In this document: positions 1 to 8,519 of the stretch, piece by piece
Numbering within the stretch: position 1 is the stretch's first letter
Layout: each line of letters opens with the position of its first letter
NCBI GenBank assembly: GCA_963677785.2
Contig: CAXXDH010000003.1
Location: 2,604,001 to 2,668,000, forward strand
Direction of reading: 5' to 3'
Length of the DNA: 64,000 bases
Source of the DNA: G963665495 sp963677785
Lineage (GTDB): Bacteria > Desulfobacterota > Desulfovibrionia > Desulfovibrionales > Desulfovibrionaceae
Position numbers and translations under genes: made by a program
The notes under the pieces: model-generated
What the model was told of the DNA's origin: nothing
Seen by the model: only the letters and a program-made list of their open reading frames with translations
The model's database searches: none

Positions 1-44
1 TCCGCAGCTCATCTATTTGAAGGACAGTCACAAGACATCTCCCC

Positions 45-135
45 TGCAACTGGCGACTTGACGTGGAATCAACCACGGGGAAGCAGGCGGAGAGCATCAG
101 CCGCTCGCCTGGGCCGCACCGCATCCGCGGTGTGC
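45..135 (+). promoter_or_regulatory. ZTP (pfl) riboswitch upstream of glyA
   Basis: The leader carries the two hallmark blocks of the ZTP/ZMP riboswitch. At 49-80 an ACTGGCGAC-type opening is followed by a GTGGAATCAACCAC hairpin, and at 101-114 lies the near-invariant CCGCTCGCCTGGGC block that forms the pseudoknotted 3' domain. A GC-rich hairpin (CACCGC/GCGGTG, 117-132) and a second one (CCCCG/CGGGG, 145-159) follow. Either could be the expression platform just before the AAGGAGG ribosome binding site at 163-169. This aptamer class senses ZTP, the alarmone made when 10-formyl-tetrahydrofolate runs short, and commonly precedes purine and one-carbon genes including glyA. The exact 5' border is uncertain. 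Confidence 0.85.
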
Positions 136-175
136 TTCCACAACCCCCGCAATACGGGGAACAAGGAGGCTGCCC

Positions 176-1435
176 ATGCAGGCTTACATGAATCTTCTCG
201 CCCTTTCCGATCCCAATGTCTACGAACTCGTCAGAGCCGAGGAACAGCGCCAGAAGCGCGGCATCGAACTGATTCCTTCGGAGAATTACACCTATCCGGA
301 AGTGCTCGCGGTGCTGGGGTCCGTATTTACCAACAAATATTCCGAAGGCTACCCGGGCCGGCGCTACTACGGCGGGCAGGAATTCACGGACACTCTGGAG
401 GAGCTTACCCGGGAACGGGCCTGCCAGGTCTTTCGGGCCGAGCACGCCAACGTGCAGCCCCTGTCCGGTTCGCCCATGAACCAGGCCGTGTACCTGGGGC
501 TTCTGGAGCCCGGCGACACGATCCTGGCCATGGACCTTTCCCACGGCGGCCACCTGACCCACGGCGCGCCTGTCTCGCACATGGGAAAACTTTTCAACTT
601 CGTACGCTATAAAACCAATCCGGCCGACGGTTCGTTCGATTTCGACGCCATCCGCCAGGCCGCCCTGGAGCACCGTCCCAAATTGCTGCTGACGGGCTAT
701 ACGTCCTATCCGCGCGACCTTGACTACGCCGCGTTCAAGAAAATCGCGGACGAGGTCGGCGCTTTGACCATGTGCGACGCGTCCCACTACGCGGGCATGG
801 TGGCGGGCGGCACATTGGACAATCCTCTCGACCATGGCTTCGACGTGATGACCACCACCTCGCACAAGTCCTTGCGCGGCCCACGGGGCGGCATGATCCT
901 TTGCAAAAAGGCCCTGGCCCCGCGTATCGACAAGTCCGTGTTCCCCGGACTGCAGGGCGGTCCGCATATGAACGTGGTCGCTGGCATTGCCGTTGCCCTG
1001 GGCAAGGCCTTGCAGCCCGCTTTCAAGACCTACGCCGCGCAGGTGCTGGAAAACGCCAGCACCCTGGCGGAGCAGTTTCTGGAGCGGAATGTCGGGCTGG
1101 TCACGGGCGGCACCGCCAACCACATGCTCGTACTGAATACGCAGACCAGCTTCGGGCTGAACGGAAAAGAGGCGGAAGAGCTTCTGGATACGGTCGGCAT
1201 CACCACCAACAAACAGATTATTCCCGACGACCCCAATCCGCCGCTGCGCCCGAGCGGCATTCGTATCGGAACGCCCGCAGCCACCACCCGGGGCATGAAC
1301 GCGGCTGAAATGCGCCTGCTCGCCGCCTGGATGACGGATGTCCTGGCCAACCCGGGCGATACGAACCTGCACTGCAAGATAGAAAAGCAGGTTCGCGCCT
1401 TGTGCGAAGGCTTTCCTGTTCCGGGAGTCGCGTAA
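176..1435 (+). CDS. glyA: Serine hydroxymethyltransferase
   Basis: PLP enzyme that interconverts serine plus tetrahydrofolate with glycine plus methylene-tetrahydrofolate; cytosolic. The 419-aa length is normal for the family. Visible family marks are the NKYSEGYPGRRYYGG substrate and dimer loop, MDLSHGGHLTHG, the Asp/His pair in DASHYAG, the PLP-lysine segment TTTSHKSLRGPRGG and the late RIGTPAATTRG arginine. It is somewhat divergent: SENYTYPEV and SHYAG replace the commoner SENFVSP and AHVAG versions, but the catalytic residues are kept. The start follows AAGGAGG by 6 bases and sits directly under the ZTP riboswitch, which supports a folate-stress-controlled one-carbon role. A GC-rich hairpin follows the stop. 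Confidence 0.95.
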   Translation: MQAYMNLLALSDPNVYELVRAEEQRQKRGIELIPSENYTYPEVLAVLGSVFTNKYSEGYPGRRYYGGQEFTDTLEELTRERACQVFRAEHANVQPLSGSPMNQAVYLGLLEPGDTILAMDLSHGGHLTHGAPVSHMGKLFNFVRYKTNPADGSFDFDAIRQAALEHRPKLLLTGYTSYPRDLDYAAFKKIADEVGALTMCDASHYAGMVAGGTLDNPLDHGFDVMTTTSHKSLRGPRGGMILCKKALAPRIDKSVFPGLQGGPHMNVVAGIAVALGKALQPAFKTYAAQVLENASTLAEQFLERNVGLVTGGTANHMLVLNTQTSFGLNGKEAEELLDTVGITTNKQIIPDDPNPPLRPSGIRIGTPAATTRGMNAAEMRLLAAWMTDVLANPGDTNLHCKIEKQVRALCEGFPVPGVA

Positions 1436-1440
1436 TACAC

Positions 1441-1459
1441 AGGGGGGCGTGTCCCCCCT
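1441..1459 (+). terminator. GC-rich hairpin after glyA
   Basis: AGGGGGG, four-base loop, then TCCCCCCT starts 5 bases after the glyA stop. There is no T-tract after it, so intrinsic termination is only possible, not clear. Confidence 0.4.
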
Positions 1460-2012
1460 GATTCCCCACCCTGACAGGCCTCCGTGGCCTTTCCTCAAAG
1501 TTGTCCTGGTTTCTTTTCCAGTGCGCTGCCGACGGCTCTCCATAGCATGGACCGGAAATCCTGCAATGGGCGCCCTGGACATCCGTGCCGGTTTATGCCC
1601 CCAAGGCATTGAATGCCATCTCTGCCGATCGGGACGAAGATAGTGCCGTGATGCAGGGGGGCGGCGGCTCAAGGCAGTCACGCATGCGGCGTCTTCCGAG
1701 TGTCGGGCCGGGCCCCGGCCAATGAGCGGCAGTATTCGTTGTTCGACGCGGCGGAAGCCCTTGCGAAATCTGCACGCTCTTTTTGAAAGGCTTAGGCATA
1801 CAGCCCAAAGAAAAAAGAATAGGCTCGTTGCCGCTATTTGTTGCCGCCGTAAATTTGGCGTGTTAACAGGATATTGAATCCTGAGGCAGCTTGGAAAAAA
1901 TGCGCTTGCATTGATACTTGGCCATAGGATCGCTGAAGTGATTCTCTTTATTTATTGCGGCTGCATAGCTTTTCAAGTCTTTGATTTCAACCAGCACGCT
2001 GGGGAGGTAGGT
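1460..2012. other. Intergenic stretch, no supported gene
   Basis: About 550 bases with no recognisable coding or RNA element. The in-frame extension from 1911 to the next gene lacks a ribosome binding site and encodes an unlikely N-terminus, so it was not used. The GGGGAGG ribosome binding site of the next gene is at 2001-2007. Confidence 0.5.
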
Positions 2013-3299
2013 ATGCCAAAATTAATCGGAGGTGGGAGAAAAATATTGCGGCGCAACTTGTTGAAAGGCGCCGGCGCGTTGTGTCTCGCGCCGCTTGTGA
2101 TGGGGGTTGGCGGAAAGGTCGCTTCAGCTTTTTCCTCGACCTCAAGCCGCAACCGCATTGCCTCCAAGTACAACACCAGACTGGTTTTGTTGGGGACAAC
2201 CGGCGGCATGACCTGGTGGCCAGGCTCCAATCGGGCCAGTAATTCCCAGGTCCTCGTCGTTGGCGACGCCATGTATGTCATCGACCTGGGCTTCGGGGCC
2301 TGCCCCCGTCTGGCCGAAGCCTTCAACTACGGTCAATTCGCCACCGTTGACGGGGAGCAGATACAAATGGGGCTGTCCACCTTTCTTTCCAACGTTAGGG
2401 CGGTCTTTATCACCCACCTGCACATGGACCATCTGGGCGACTACCCCACTTTTCTGGAAATCGGCGCCAAGGCTGGTTTTGGGGCAAAACAGCCGCTCAA
2501 GATCATCGGTCCGGGCGACCGCGGCAGGCTTGACCAGAACAATTCCGGCTACAAGGGTACGATTATCCAGGCCCAAAACTGCAGTCCCTCCCTGACCACG
2601 CCTACGCCCGGCACGAAGATGATGACGGATCATATTCTGCAAGCCTTTGCGCAGACTTTCAACGACTGCGCCCTGGACGTCGGTTACCCGGATCTTCCGA
2701 AAATCATCGACGTCAAGGAGATCGGGGATCCCAAGACAATTCCCTGGCCTCCAGGCTTCGTCATTCCGGACCCGAACAAGGAATGGACTTCGGACACCGC
2801 CTGTCCGGAGATGGAGCCTTTCGAAATTTACCAGGACGAGCGATTGCGCGTCACGGCCATCCTTGTGAATCATTACCAGCTTTATCCCGCTTTTTCCTTT
2901 CGGTTTGACACCAACGACGGCTCGTTGGTCATTTCCGGCGACACCGGACCCGACACCCGGGGCAACCTCCAGAAACTGGCCAAAGGGGCGGATGTCCTGG
3001 TCCATGAGGTCCAGGACGAGTTCTGGATCAAGAATTCGTACAAGGACGTCAAGAAAGGGGATCCCACTTGGCCGTTGTACTACCATCTCATCACAGCGCA
3101 CACCAGCAGCGCGGATGTGGGGAAGGTGGCCGAGTCGTGCGGCGTCAAGACCGTGTACCTGACCCACCTTTCGCCTGGTAACGCGTCGGTTCCACGCCTG
3201 CAGCAGTCGGCCCAGAAGAATTTCTCCGGCAAGATGATCGTGGGCGAGGACCTGATGGAGGTCGGAGTTGGCAAGCCCACCGGCAGCGCAAAGGCGTGA
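2013..3299 (+). CDS. Tat-exported metallo-beta-lactamase-fold hydrolase
   Basis: A 428-aa metallo-hydrolase. The start at 2013 was chosen because GGGGAGG lies 5 bases upstream and the protein then begins with a twin-arginine signal (GGRKILRRNLLKGAG) followed by a hydrophobic stretch and an ASA cleavage site, implying export to the periplasm in folded form. The metal motif is THLHMDHLGDY (HxHxDH). Later ligand motifs are VNHYQ, SGDTGPD and the C-terminal LTHLSPG. This arrangement resembles arylsulfatase/RNase Z-like or ribonuclease BN-type MBL enzymes rather than class B beta-lactamases. The substrate cannot be inferred from neighbours. It is probably a monocistronic gene. Confidence 0.85.
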   Translation: MPKLIGGGRKILRRNLLKGAGALCLAPLVMGVGGKVASAFSSTSSRNRIASKYNTRLVLLGTTGGMTWWPGSNRASNSQVLVVGDAMYVIDLGFGACPRLAEAFNYGQFATVDGEQIQMGLSTFLSNVRAVFITHLHMDHLGDYPTFLEIGAKAGFGAKQPLKIIGPGDRGRLDQNNSGYKGTIIQAQNCSPSLTTPTPGTKMMTDHILQAFAQTFNDCALDVGYPDLPKIIDVKEIGDPKTIPWPPGFVIPDPNKEWTSDTACPEMEPFEIYQDERLRVTAILVNHYQLYPAFSFRFDTNDGSLVISGDTGPDTRGNLQKLAKGADVLVHEVQDEFWIKNSYKDVKKGDPTWPLYYHLITAHTSSADVGKVAESCGVKTVYLTHLSPGNASVPRLQQSAQKNFSGKMIVGEDLMEVGVGKPTGSAKA

Positions 3300-3479
3300 A
3301 CCTAAGCAACCGTACGAGCACGACCTCGTAAGCAGTTCGGTGCTGTCCGTGCCCGCGGGCATCGCCGGCGCAGTCTTGATTGAGCCTCGCTTTGAACTGG
3401 TCAAAGCGGGGCTTAAGGCTTTGAATTCCCTCTGAAGTCCCCCAAAGATGACGGGCATGGTCCAGGCCGTGTTCAGCGT

Positions 3480-3668
3480 TTGCGCCATAAGTCGGATGAT
3501 CGTGTCTTTCCCTGTTTACGGGATGCCTTGGCCATGGATGCCCTCCTTAGCATCGGCGTTGCCCGGTATCATTCCGGTGAAAAACTGGAAGAACTCATTT
3601 TCCGCGTGGATATGGCCCTCTACAAAGCCAAGGGATCCGGACGCAACCGGGTGGAAGCCGCGGAATAG
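3480..3668 (+). pseudogene. C-terminal fragment of a GGDEF (diguanylate cyclase) domain
   Basis: This frame ends in SIGVARYHSGEKLEELIFRV then DMALYKAKGSGRNRVEAAE, which is the conserved C-terminal third of GGDEF domains (SIGVA..., D-ALY-AK--GRN-V). The catalytic GGDEF loop, the I-site and any sensor part are absent upstream in all three forward frames of 3300-3480. The frame has no ATG with a ribosome binding site. It is therefore read as the remnant of a deleted diguanylate cyclase gene. The homologous part covers about 3540-3668; residues before it look like noise. The rest of 3300-3833 holds nothing else I recognise. Confidence 0.75.
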
Positions 3669-3833
3669 GCAAGCGACTTCCGAACGCCTGGAAAAGCTTC
3701 CGGTCCTCCAACCGTCTGCAATCGCCGCCTTGCTGCCGCCATACCGCTGCCGTCTCTCCGTAACATACCGCTGTTATTTTCCATCTTTTGTCATAGTATT
3801 CCCTGAAACAGTACCCCCCAAGGAGATCCCCTC

Positions 3834-5405
3834 ATGAAAAAATGGAGTATCAGCATACTGTGCGTGGCAGTGGTGTTCTGCTGGAGCTGTGCGGAGGCCA
3901 TGGCCTTGCAGCTGGTCAAAGCCGGGACCTATAATTCCGGCGTATTTGACGCTTCCGCCGCGGAAATCGTCGGATATGACGCGCAAAGCAAAAAGGCTTT
4001 TGTGGTCAATGCGCACGCCGACAAAGTGGATGTTCTCGATCTTGCGGACATTACCGCTCCCAAACTGGCGGCCTCGGCATCCCTGAAGGAGTTCGGCAAG
4101 GGGGTCAACAGCGTGGCCGTGAAAAACGGCCTGGTGGCCATTGCCGTGGAAGCCGATCCCAAGCAGGAGCCCGGCAAGATCGTGGTCATGGACACGTCCG
4201 GAGACGTGCAGGGCGTTTTCCCGGCCGGAGCCCTGCCCGACATGGTCTGCTTCACGCCGGACGGCAACTACATATTGTCCGCCAACGAGGGCGAGCCCAA
4301 CAAGCAGTACGACAACGATCCCGAAGGCTCGGTGACCGTCGTGGACATCTCGCAGGGGCTGGACAAGGCCAAAGTCACCCAGGTTGATTTCACCTCCCTC
4401 AACGACCGGAAGCAAGCCCTGGCCGCCAAAGGCATCCGGATTTCCCACCCCGGATCCACTGTGGCCCAGGATCTGGAACCCGAATACATGGCCATTTCGG
4501 GGGATTCCCGTACCGCGTACGTGACCTTGCAGGAAAACAACGCGGTTGCCGTGATCGACATTCCATCCGCCAGGCTGGCGGGCATCTGGAGCCTGGGGCT
4601 CAAGGATTGGGCCGCCCTGGGGCTCGAACTGGACGCCTCGGACAAGGACGACGCCGTCAACCTCCAGTCCTGGCCCGTGCTGGGCTGCTACATGCCGGAC
4701 AGCATCGCGTCTTACGAGGTCGGCGGCAAGACCTACCTGGTGGTCGCCAACGAGGGCGACAGCCGCGAGTACGGAGAAGACGAGGACAACCCGGTTTATG
4801 TGGATGAGATCCGCGTGGGCAAGGCCAAACTGGATCCTGAAAAATTTCCCAATGCCGCTGAACTGCAGAAAAAGAAGAACCTCGGCCGGTTGAAAGTCGT
4901 CAAGGACCTGTCCGACCCGGACGGCGACGGCGATCTGGACCGCCTGGTGGCTTTTGGCGGACGTTCTTTTTCCATCTACACCAGCGACGGCAAGCAGGTG
5001 TTTGATTCGGGAGACGTCTTTGAAAAGAAACTCGCCGAGCTCTACCCCGGCAATTTCAACGCCTCCAACGACAAGAACAAGAAGGACAACCGCAGCGACG
5101 ACAAAGGTCCGGAGCCCGAAGGCGTGACCGTGGGCGCCATCGGCAGCAAGACCTACGCCTTTGTGGGGCTCGAACGTATGGGCGGCATCATGGTCTACGA
5201 CATCACCGATCCGCAGAACCCTTCCTTTGTGCTGTATCAGCTGGACCGCGACTTTTCAGCTGATCCGGAAAGCGGCAAAGCCGGAGATCTCGGCCCCGAG
5301 GGCCTGTGCTTTGTCCCCGCGTCCAGCAGCCCCTCCGGTAAGGACCTGCTGCTCGTGGGCAACGAAGTCAGCGGTACGACCGCCATTTACGAAATCATCC
5401 AATAA
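3834..5405 (+). CDS. Secreted choice-of-anchor-I-type beta-propeller protein
   Basis: A 523-aa exported protein with a strong AAGGAGA ribosome binding site and a Sec signal peptide (about residues 1-24, possibly with a lipobox-like WSCAEA). The body is a repetitive propeller: KKAFVVNAHADKVDVLDL, GDVQGVFPAGALPDMV, DGNYILSANEGEPN, TYLVVANEGDSREYGED and PEGVTVGAIGSKTYAFVGLER. These NEGxx and PEG motifs are typical of the choice-of-anchor I family, often mis-annotated as alkaline phosphatase and related to phytase/esterase-like propellers. Aspartate-rich DPDGDGDLDR suggests calcium binding. No cell-wall anchor is seen at the C-terminus. The enzymatic role, if any, is unknown. It is followed by a terminator and so is probably monocistronic. 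Confidence 0.8.
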   Translation: MKKWSISILCVAVVFCWSCAEAMALQLVKAGTYNSGVFDASAAEIVGYDAQSKKAFVVNAHADKVDVLDLADITAPKLAASASLKEFGKGVNSVAVKNGLVAIAVEADPKQEPGKIVVMDTSGDVQGVFPAGALPDMVCFTPDGNYILSANEGEPNKQYDNDPEGSVTVVDISQGLDKAKVTQVDFTSLNDRKQALAAKGIRISHPGSTVAQDLEPEYMAISGDSRTAYVTLQENNAVAVIDIPSARLAGIWSLGLKDWAALGLELDASDKDDAVNLQSWPVLGCYMPDSIASYEVGGKTYLVVANEGDSREYGEDEDNPVYVDEIRVGKAKLDPEKFPNAAELQKKKNLGRLKVVKDLSDPDGDGDLDRLVAFGGRSFSIYTSDGKQVFDSGDVFEKKLAELYPGNFNASNDKNKKDNRSDDKGPEPEGVTVGAIGSKTYAFVGLERMGGIMVYDITDPQNPSFVLYQLDRDFSADPESGKAGDLGPEGLCFVPASSSPSGKDLLLVGNEVSGTTAIYEIIQ

Positions 5406-5421
5406 ATCCGCAGTTGCTGCT

Positions 5422-5457
5422 CGGGAAGCCGGCCGCGCTACGACAGCCGGCTTCCCG
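5422..5457 (+). terminator. Strong inverted repeat after the propeller gene
   Basis: Twelve-base perfect arms, CGGGAAGCCGGC and GCCGGCTTCCCG, are separated by 12 bases and followed by a short GGGTTTC. It lies 17 bases after the stop codon. The T-tract is poor. Confidence 0.6.
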
Positions 5458-5627
5458 GGTTTCAATCAACGCGCATTGTTCCCCTGCCTCAGCAATCCTC
5501 CACGCAGCCGAGCCGCAAGCAAGTGGCCTAGTCTGAATAATCATGCTATCCATAACTACCGCCAGTACGCGCGGCTGTTTCCAAGCGTACACCGGCCCCC
5601 TTTTGTCAATCCATCAGGAGAAAAGGA

Positions 5628-6602
5628 ATGCGTATGACCACATTGTATTCTCGCGACTTCGCGCAGGCGTTGGAAGCGCACGAAGCAGTGACTGCGGAAG
5701 ATTTAAAGGCCTGCTTCGAGGTTGTTCCCGAAACTGTCCAGACCGCCTGCGGCGCGGTGCAATACGCGCAACGGGGCCGGGGACCGGTCGTGATCCTCGC
5801 GCATGGCGGCCCCGGCGGGTATGACCAGGCTCTGGTTTTGGGGGAATTGTTTCGAAAAAACGGATTTCGCATTGTGGCCCCTTCCAGGCCCGGGTATCTG
5901 GGCACTCCGCTGGAGTGCGGCAGGAGCGCGGAAGAGCAGGGCGATTTCATGGCCTCCGTGCTGGACGCCCTGAACATCCCCAAGGCGCTGGTGGTCGGCG
6001 CGTCAGGCGGCGGCCCGGCCTGCTATCAGCTGGCCCAGCGCCATCCGGACAAGGTCGCGGGCCTGGTGGTTATCGACGGCATCAGCTGCAGGTATACCAA
6101 GGGCCAGGACATCAACAAACTGGAAGAATGGATGTATTTGAGCGAGCCCGGACAGTGGCTGACAGGCTTGTTTTTCAAACATTTTCCCGCCGCGGTGGTG
6201 AGAAGTTTTCTGCAGACCGAAAGCACGCTGGGCAAGCATGAAATCGGCCAGCGGGTCAAAGAAATTTTGGGCGACCAGGGAAAATTCGCTTTTGTGGATG
6301 CCATGTTCCGTACCATGACCTCAAGGTTCAGCGAGCGGAAGGCCGGGGCCGACAACGACATAGCCATGGGCTCCGCCATCGACCGGCTGCCGCTGGACAA
6401 AATCCGCTGCCCGGCCCTGCTCATACACGGCGACGCGGACAACGACGTGCCCAGCCGTGACGCTGAATACGCTTCCCAAAGCATTGAGGGCTCGGAACTG
6501 CTCTGGATCAACCAGGCGTCGCATATCGGTTTCTGGACGGCGGAAGACGCCTACAAGGTGCAGAAATATACGCTGGACTGGCTGAGAAAAATAGCGGTAT
6601 AG
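5628..6602 (+). CDS. Alpha/beta-hydrolase fold protein
   Basis: A 324-aa soluble hydrolase starting after AGGAGAAAAGGA. The fold is clear: oxyanion-hole HGGPGGYDQ, nucleophile elbow VVGASGGGP (Ser), acid residue in LLIHGDADNDVPSRD and catalytic His in NQASHIGFW. An N-terminal helical segment of about 40 residues precedes the core strand. A lid region around residues 155-215 separates the nucleophile from the acid. It resembles proline iminopeptidase/haloperoxidase-like esterases, but the substrate is unknown. The neighbours (propeller protein, GH3 enzyme) share the strand but are each preceded by their own spacing, so an operon is unlikely. Confidence 0.85.
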   Translation: MRMTTLYSRDFAQALEAHEAVTAEDLKACFEVVPETVQTACGAVQYAQRGRGPVVILAHGGPGGYDQALVLGELFRKNGFRIVAPSRPGYLGTPLECGRSAEEQGDFMASVLDALNIPKALVVGASGGGPACYQLAQRHPDKVAGLVVIDGISCRYTKGQDINKLEEWMYLSEPGQWLTGLFFKHFPAAVVRSFLQTESTLGKHEIGQRVKEILGDQGKFAFVDAMFRTMTSRFSERKAGADNDIAMGSAIDRLPLDKIRCPALLIHGDADNDVPSRDAEYASQSIEGSELLWINQASHIGFWTAEDAYKVQKYTLDWLRKIAV

Positions 6603-6688
6603 ATTCCCATTATGCGGTATAGAGCGCCTTTCTCATAGCGGGCGTTATGCTGTTTAGCTGCTAAATAATTTTTTAAGCGAGAAAACGC

Positions 6689-7705
6689 ATGCCATCATCT
6701 GTCACAGCCGATGCGTACGCGGTGCTTTTGCCCGCTTTTGCGGATTTGCGTCTCAGCGGCGCGGTGCGGCGCTTTTTGTCCAGCGGCGGGTGCTCTCTGC
6801 TGCTCGGAGAAAGCAGGGACGAATACGTGACCAGGCGTATGTCCGATACGCGGCGGCAGCAGGAGACGGCCGGGAGTTTTTGTTCGCTGGTCGACGACGC
6901 TCGTGGCTATTGCGGCGATCTGCTTGTTGCGGTGGATCAGGAAATCTGCGGTATCTGCCGTTTGCACGACCTGGTGCCCGCTTTTCCGCAGCCGCAAGCG
7001 CTTGGCGAGATGGATGCGGCGGACTTCGAACGGGTTGCCGGAGAGATCGCCGCCGCCGCCAGGTCTTTGGGCGTAAATTGTTTCCTGGCGCCCATACTGG
7101 ACCGTTTGACCGGCCCCAACCCCTGGCTGCAGGGCCGGACCTGGTCCGCGGATCCGCGGACCATCGGCAGTATCTCGGCCGCTTTTGTACGCGGCGTGCA
7201 GGGGCGGGGCGTGGCCGCAACGGCCAAACATTTCCCAGGCTATGCCGACATTCCGCTGGATCCGGCCATCGAGCCCGGCGCGCGCTGCAGCGTGCCCCTG
7301 CCGGAGCTGGAAGCCGGATATCAGCCCTATGCCGAGGCCATTGCTTGCGGCGTGTCGCTGGTCATGACCGGTCCGGCCATTGCGGACGCGCTGGACACGG
7401 AGAATGCCGCGTCGCTTTCACCGGCGGTTATCGGCGTTCTGCGCGGGAAGCTCGGATTCGAAGGCGTGATCCTCAGCGACGATCTGGACGCCGCCGCACT
7501 CCTGCGCGGCGCTTCCGTTCCGGCTGCAGCTTTGCAAGCCCTGAGCGCGGGCGCGGATCTGCTGCTTCTGGCCGACACGGGCGACCAGCTCGATCTCGTG
7601 GCCCAAACCATCATCCAAGCGGTTGCGACCGGGCAGCTGTCCGAAGAGCGGCTAAGCCAGGCGGCCTGCAAGGTCAGAGCCTTGTGCAGGCAGTATTCAG
7701 GCTAA
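6689..7705 (+). CDS. GH3-family NagZ-like protein with altered His loop
   Basis: A 338-aa single-domain GH3 TIM barrel, the length of NagZ beta-N-acetylglucosaminidases, which trim GlcNAc-anhydroMurNAc in cell-wall recycling. Visible marks are VDQE near residue 90, APILD, AATAKHFPGY around residue 175 and the nucleophile loop VILSDDLDAA. In NagZ the barrel motif is KHFPGHG followed four residues later by DSH, whose His acts in general acid/base catalysis. Here it reads KHFPGYADIPLDPAIEP, with neither the second His nor the DSH triad. The enzyme may be inactive, have a different mechanism or act on another substrate. No signal peptide is seen, consistent with a cytosolic enzyme. Confidence 0.8.
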   Translation: MPSSVTADAYAVLLPAFADLRLSGAVRRFLSSGGCSLLLGESRDEYVTRRMSDTRRQQETAGSFCSLVDDARGYCGDLLVAVDQEICGICRLHDLVPAFPQPQALGEMDAADFERVAGEIAAAARSLGVNCFLAPILDRLTGPNPWLQGRTWSADPRTIGSISAAFVRGVQGRGVAATAKHFPGYADIPLDPAIEPGARCSVPLPELEAGYQPYAEAIACGVSLVMTGPAIADALDTENAASLSPAVIGVLRGKLGFEGVILSDDLDAAALLRGASVPAAALQALSAGADLLLLADTGDQLDLVAQTIIQAVATGQLSEERLSQAACKVRALCRQYSG

Positions 7706-8192
7706 GGCCGGAATCTCTTCGCAAGATATGGAACAATTGACTTGGGAAACAATACTCATAAATCCGTTCAGCAAAGCTCCATTGAAAAAATATCAAATTT
7801 TTTTTGGCTCTTCGACGTTTTCTGTGGAATTGGGATTATAGTCCCTGACAGCTTATTCAATCCATGGGTAATAGGTTGATATATTTGAACTCAAGGTACT
7901 TCGCATCTTCATGGCTTCTTCAAAAATCCTCCCAGCGACTGCATCAATCAGCGTGCACCACTGCTCAGCGGAAGAAGAAGAAAAGTAGCCCAACCAATTG
8001 GAATTTCATCCCATTGGATTGCCTGTCCCGGTGAAATCCTTACAGTTGAAGGAGATAAATTCCACAGTTTTCGTCGAAGAACCTTTTTTTTCGCCTGCTC
8101 CGGTACGCTATCCTGTTGGTAACATAGAATTTTGGTATGAAAAATATTGAATATGAAAATAACTTTCAATCTCGCAGGTTTACAAAACATAA
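7706..8192. other. AT-rich intergenic stretch, no supported gene
   Basis: About 490 bases, clearly richer in A/T than its neighbours. The minus strand shows disconnected open segments around 7790-8190 interrupted by stops, which might be a decayed gene, but I cannot match them to any family. No promoter is obvious. Confidence 0.4.
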
Positions 8193-8284
8193 CCACGTGT
8201 TACCTTGTACTTGAGGCAAGGAAGCTCCCTCCTTGGGAGCTATGAAAAACATGTGGTACGTCCACGTAAAAATACCACCCCGTT
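8193..8284 (+). ncRNA. Candidate structured leader RNA (three-way junction)
   Basis: Nested pairings are visible: outer helix CCACGTG (8193-8199) with CATGTGG (8250-8256), hairpin CCTTG/CAAGG (8203-8207, 8217-8221) and hairpin AGCTCCC/GGGAGCT (8223-8229, 8235-8241). The outer helix competes with two alternatives, GTGG/CCAC (8253-8265) and GTGGTA/TACCAC (8253-8258, 8273-8278). The latter ends just before the AGGAGG ribosome binding site of the small gene that follows. A closing stem that can swap with a stem next to a ribosome binding site is what a riboswitch or thermosensor would show. I do not recognise a known class. Confidence 0.4.
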
Positions 8285-8297
8285 AGGAGGGATGCCC

Positions 8298-8441
8298 ATG
8301 AGCTCTTTATTCACCACCGCATTGGCCGGATTAGCAGGAGCGCTGATTCTCTTGCCGCTTCTTTCTTCCCGCAGGCACCACCGCCATCGTCATCACGGTC
8401 CGGGAGTCCTGACCCGGCGCGGCGGCGGACGCGGCAGATAG
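8298..8441 (+). CDS. Small His/Arg-rich membrane peptide
   Basis: A 47-aa product beginning MSSLFTTALAGLAGALILLP. It has one hydrophobic helix (about residues 5-24) followed by a very basic tail rich in His and Arg (SSRRHHRHRHHGPG). The ATG at 8298 was chosen over the one at 8292 because AGGAGG (8285-8290) is then 7 bases away. The His cluster could bind metal, or the tail could sit on nucleic acid or lipid head groups; neither is shown. It stands alone behind a structured leader. Function unknown. Confidence 0.5.
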   Translation: MSSLFTTALAGLAGALILLPLLSSRRHHRHRHHGPGVLTRRGGGRGR

Positions 8442-8519
8442 CGGTCCGCTGATCTGATATCATTTGCTGCCATGGCCGGCGGAACCAAGTGTTCTGCCGG
8501 CCATTTTACGTGCTCCCGT

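Noticed and set aside
2142..3488. 448-codon minus-strand frame opposite the MBL-fold gene
   Set aside because: No ribosome binding site or motifs; the plus strand has the Tat signal and HxHxDH motif.
3755..3800. PHO-box-like TGTTAT/TGTCAT repeats upstream of the propeller gene
   Set aside because: The spacing is 17 bases instead of the 11 needed for a PHO box.
7948..8196. 82-codon minus-strand frame in the AT-rich gap
   Set aside because: No ribosome binding site, no family match, and it overlaps the structured leader; possibly a decayed fragment only.
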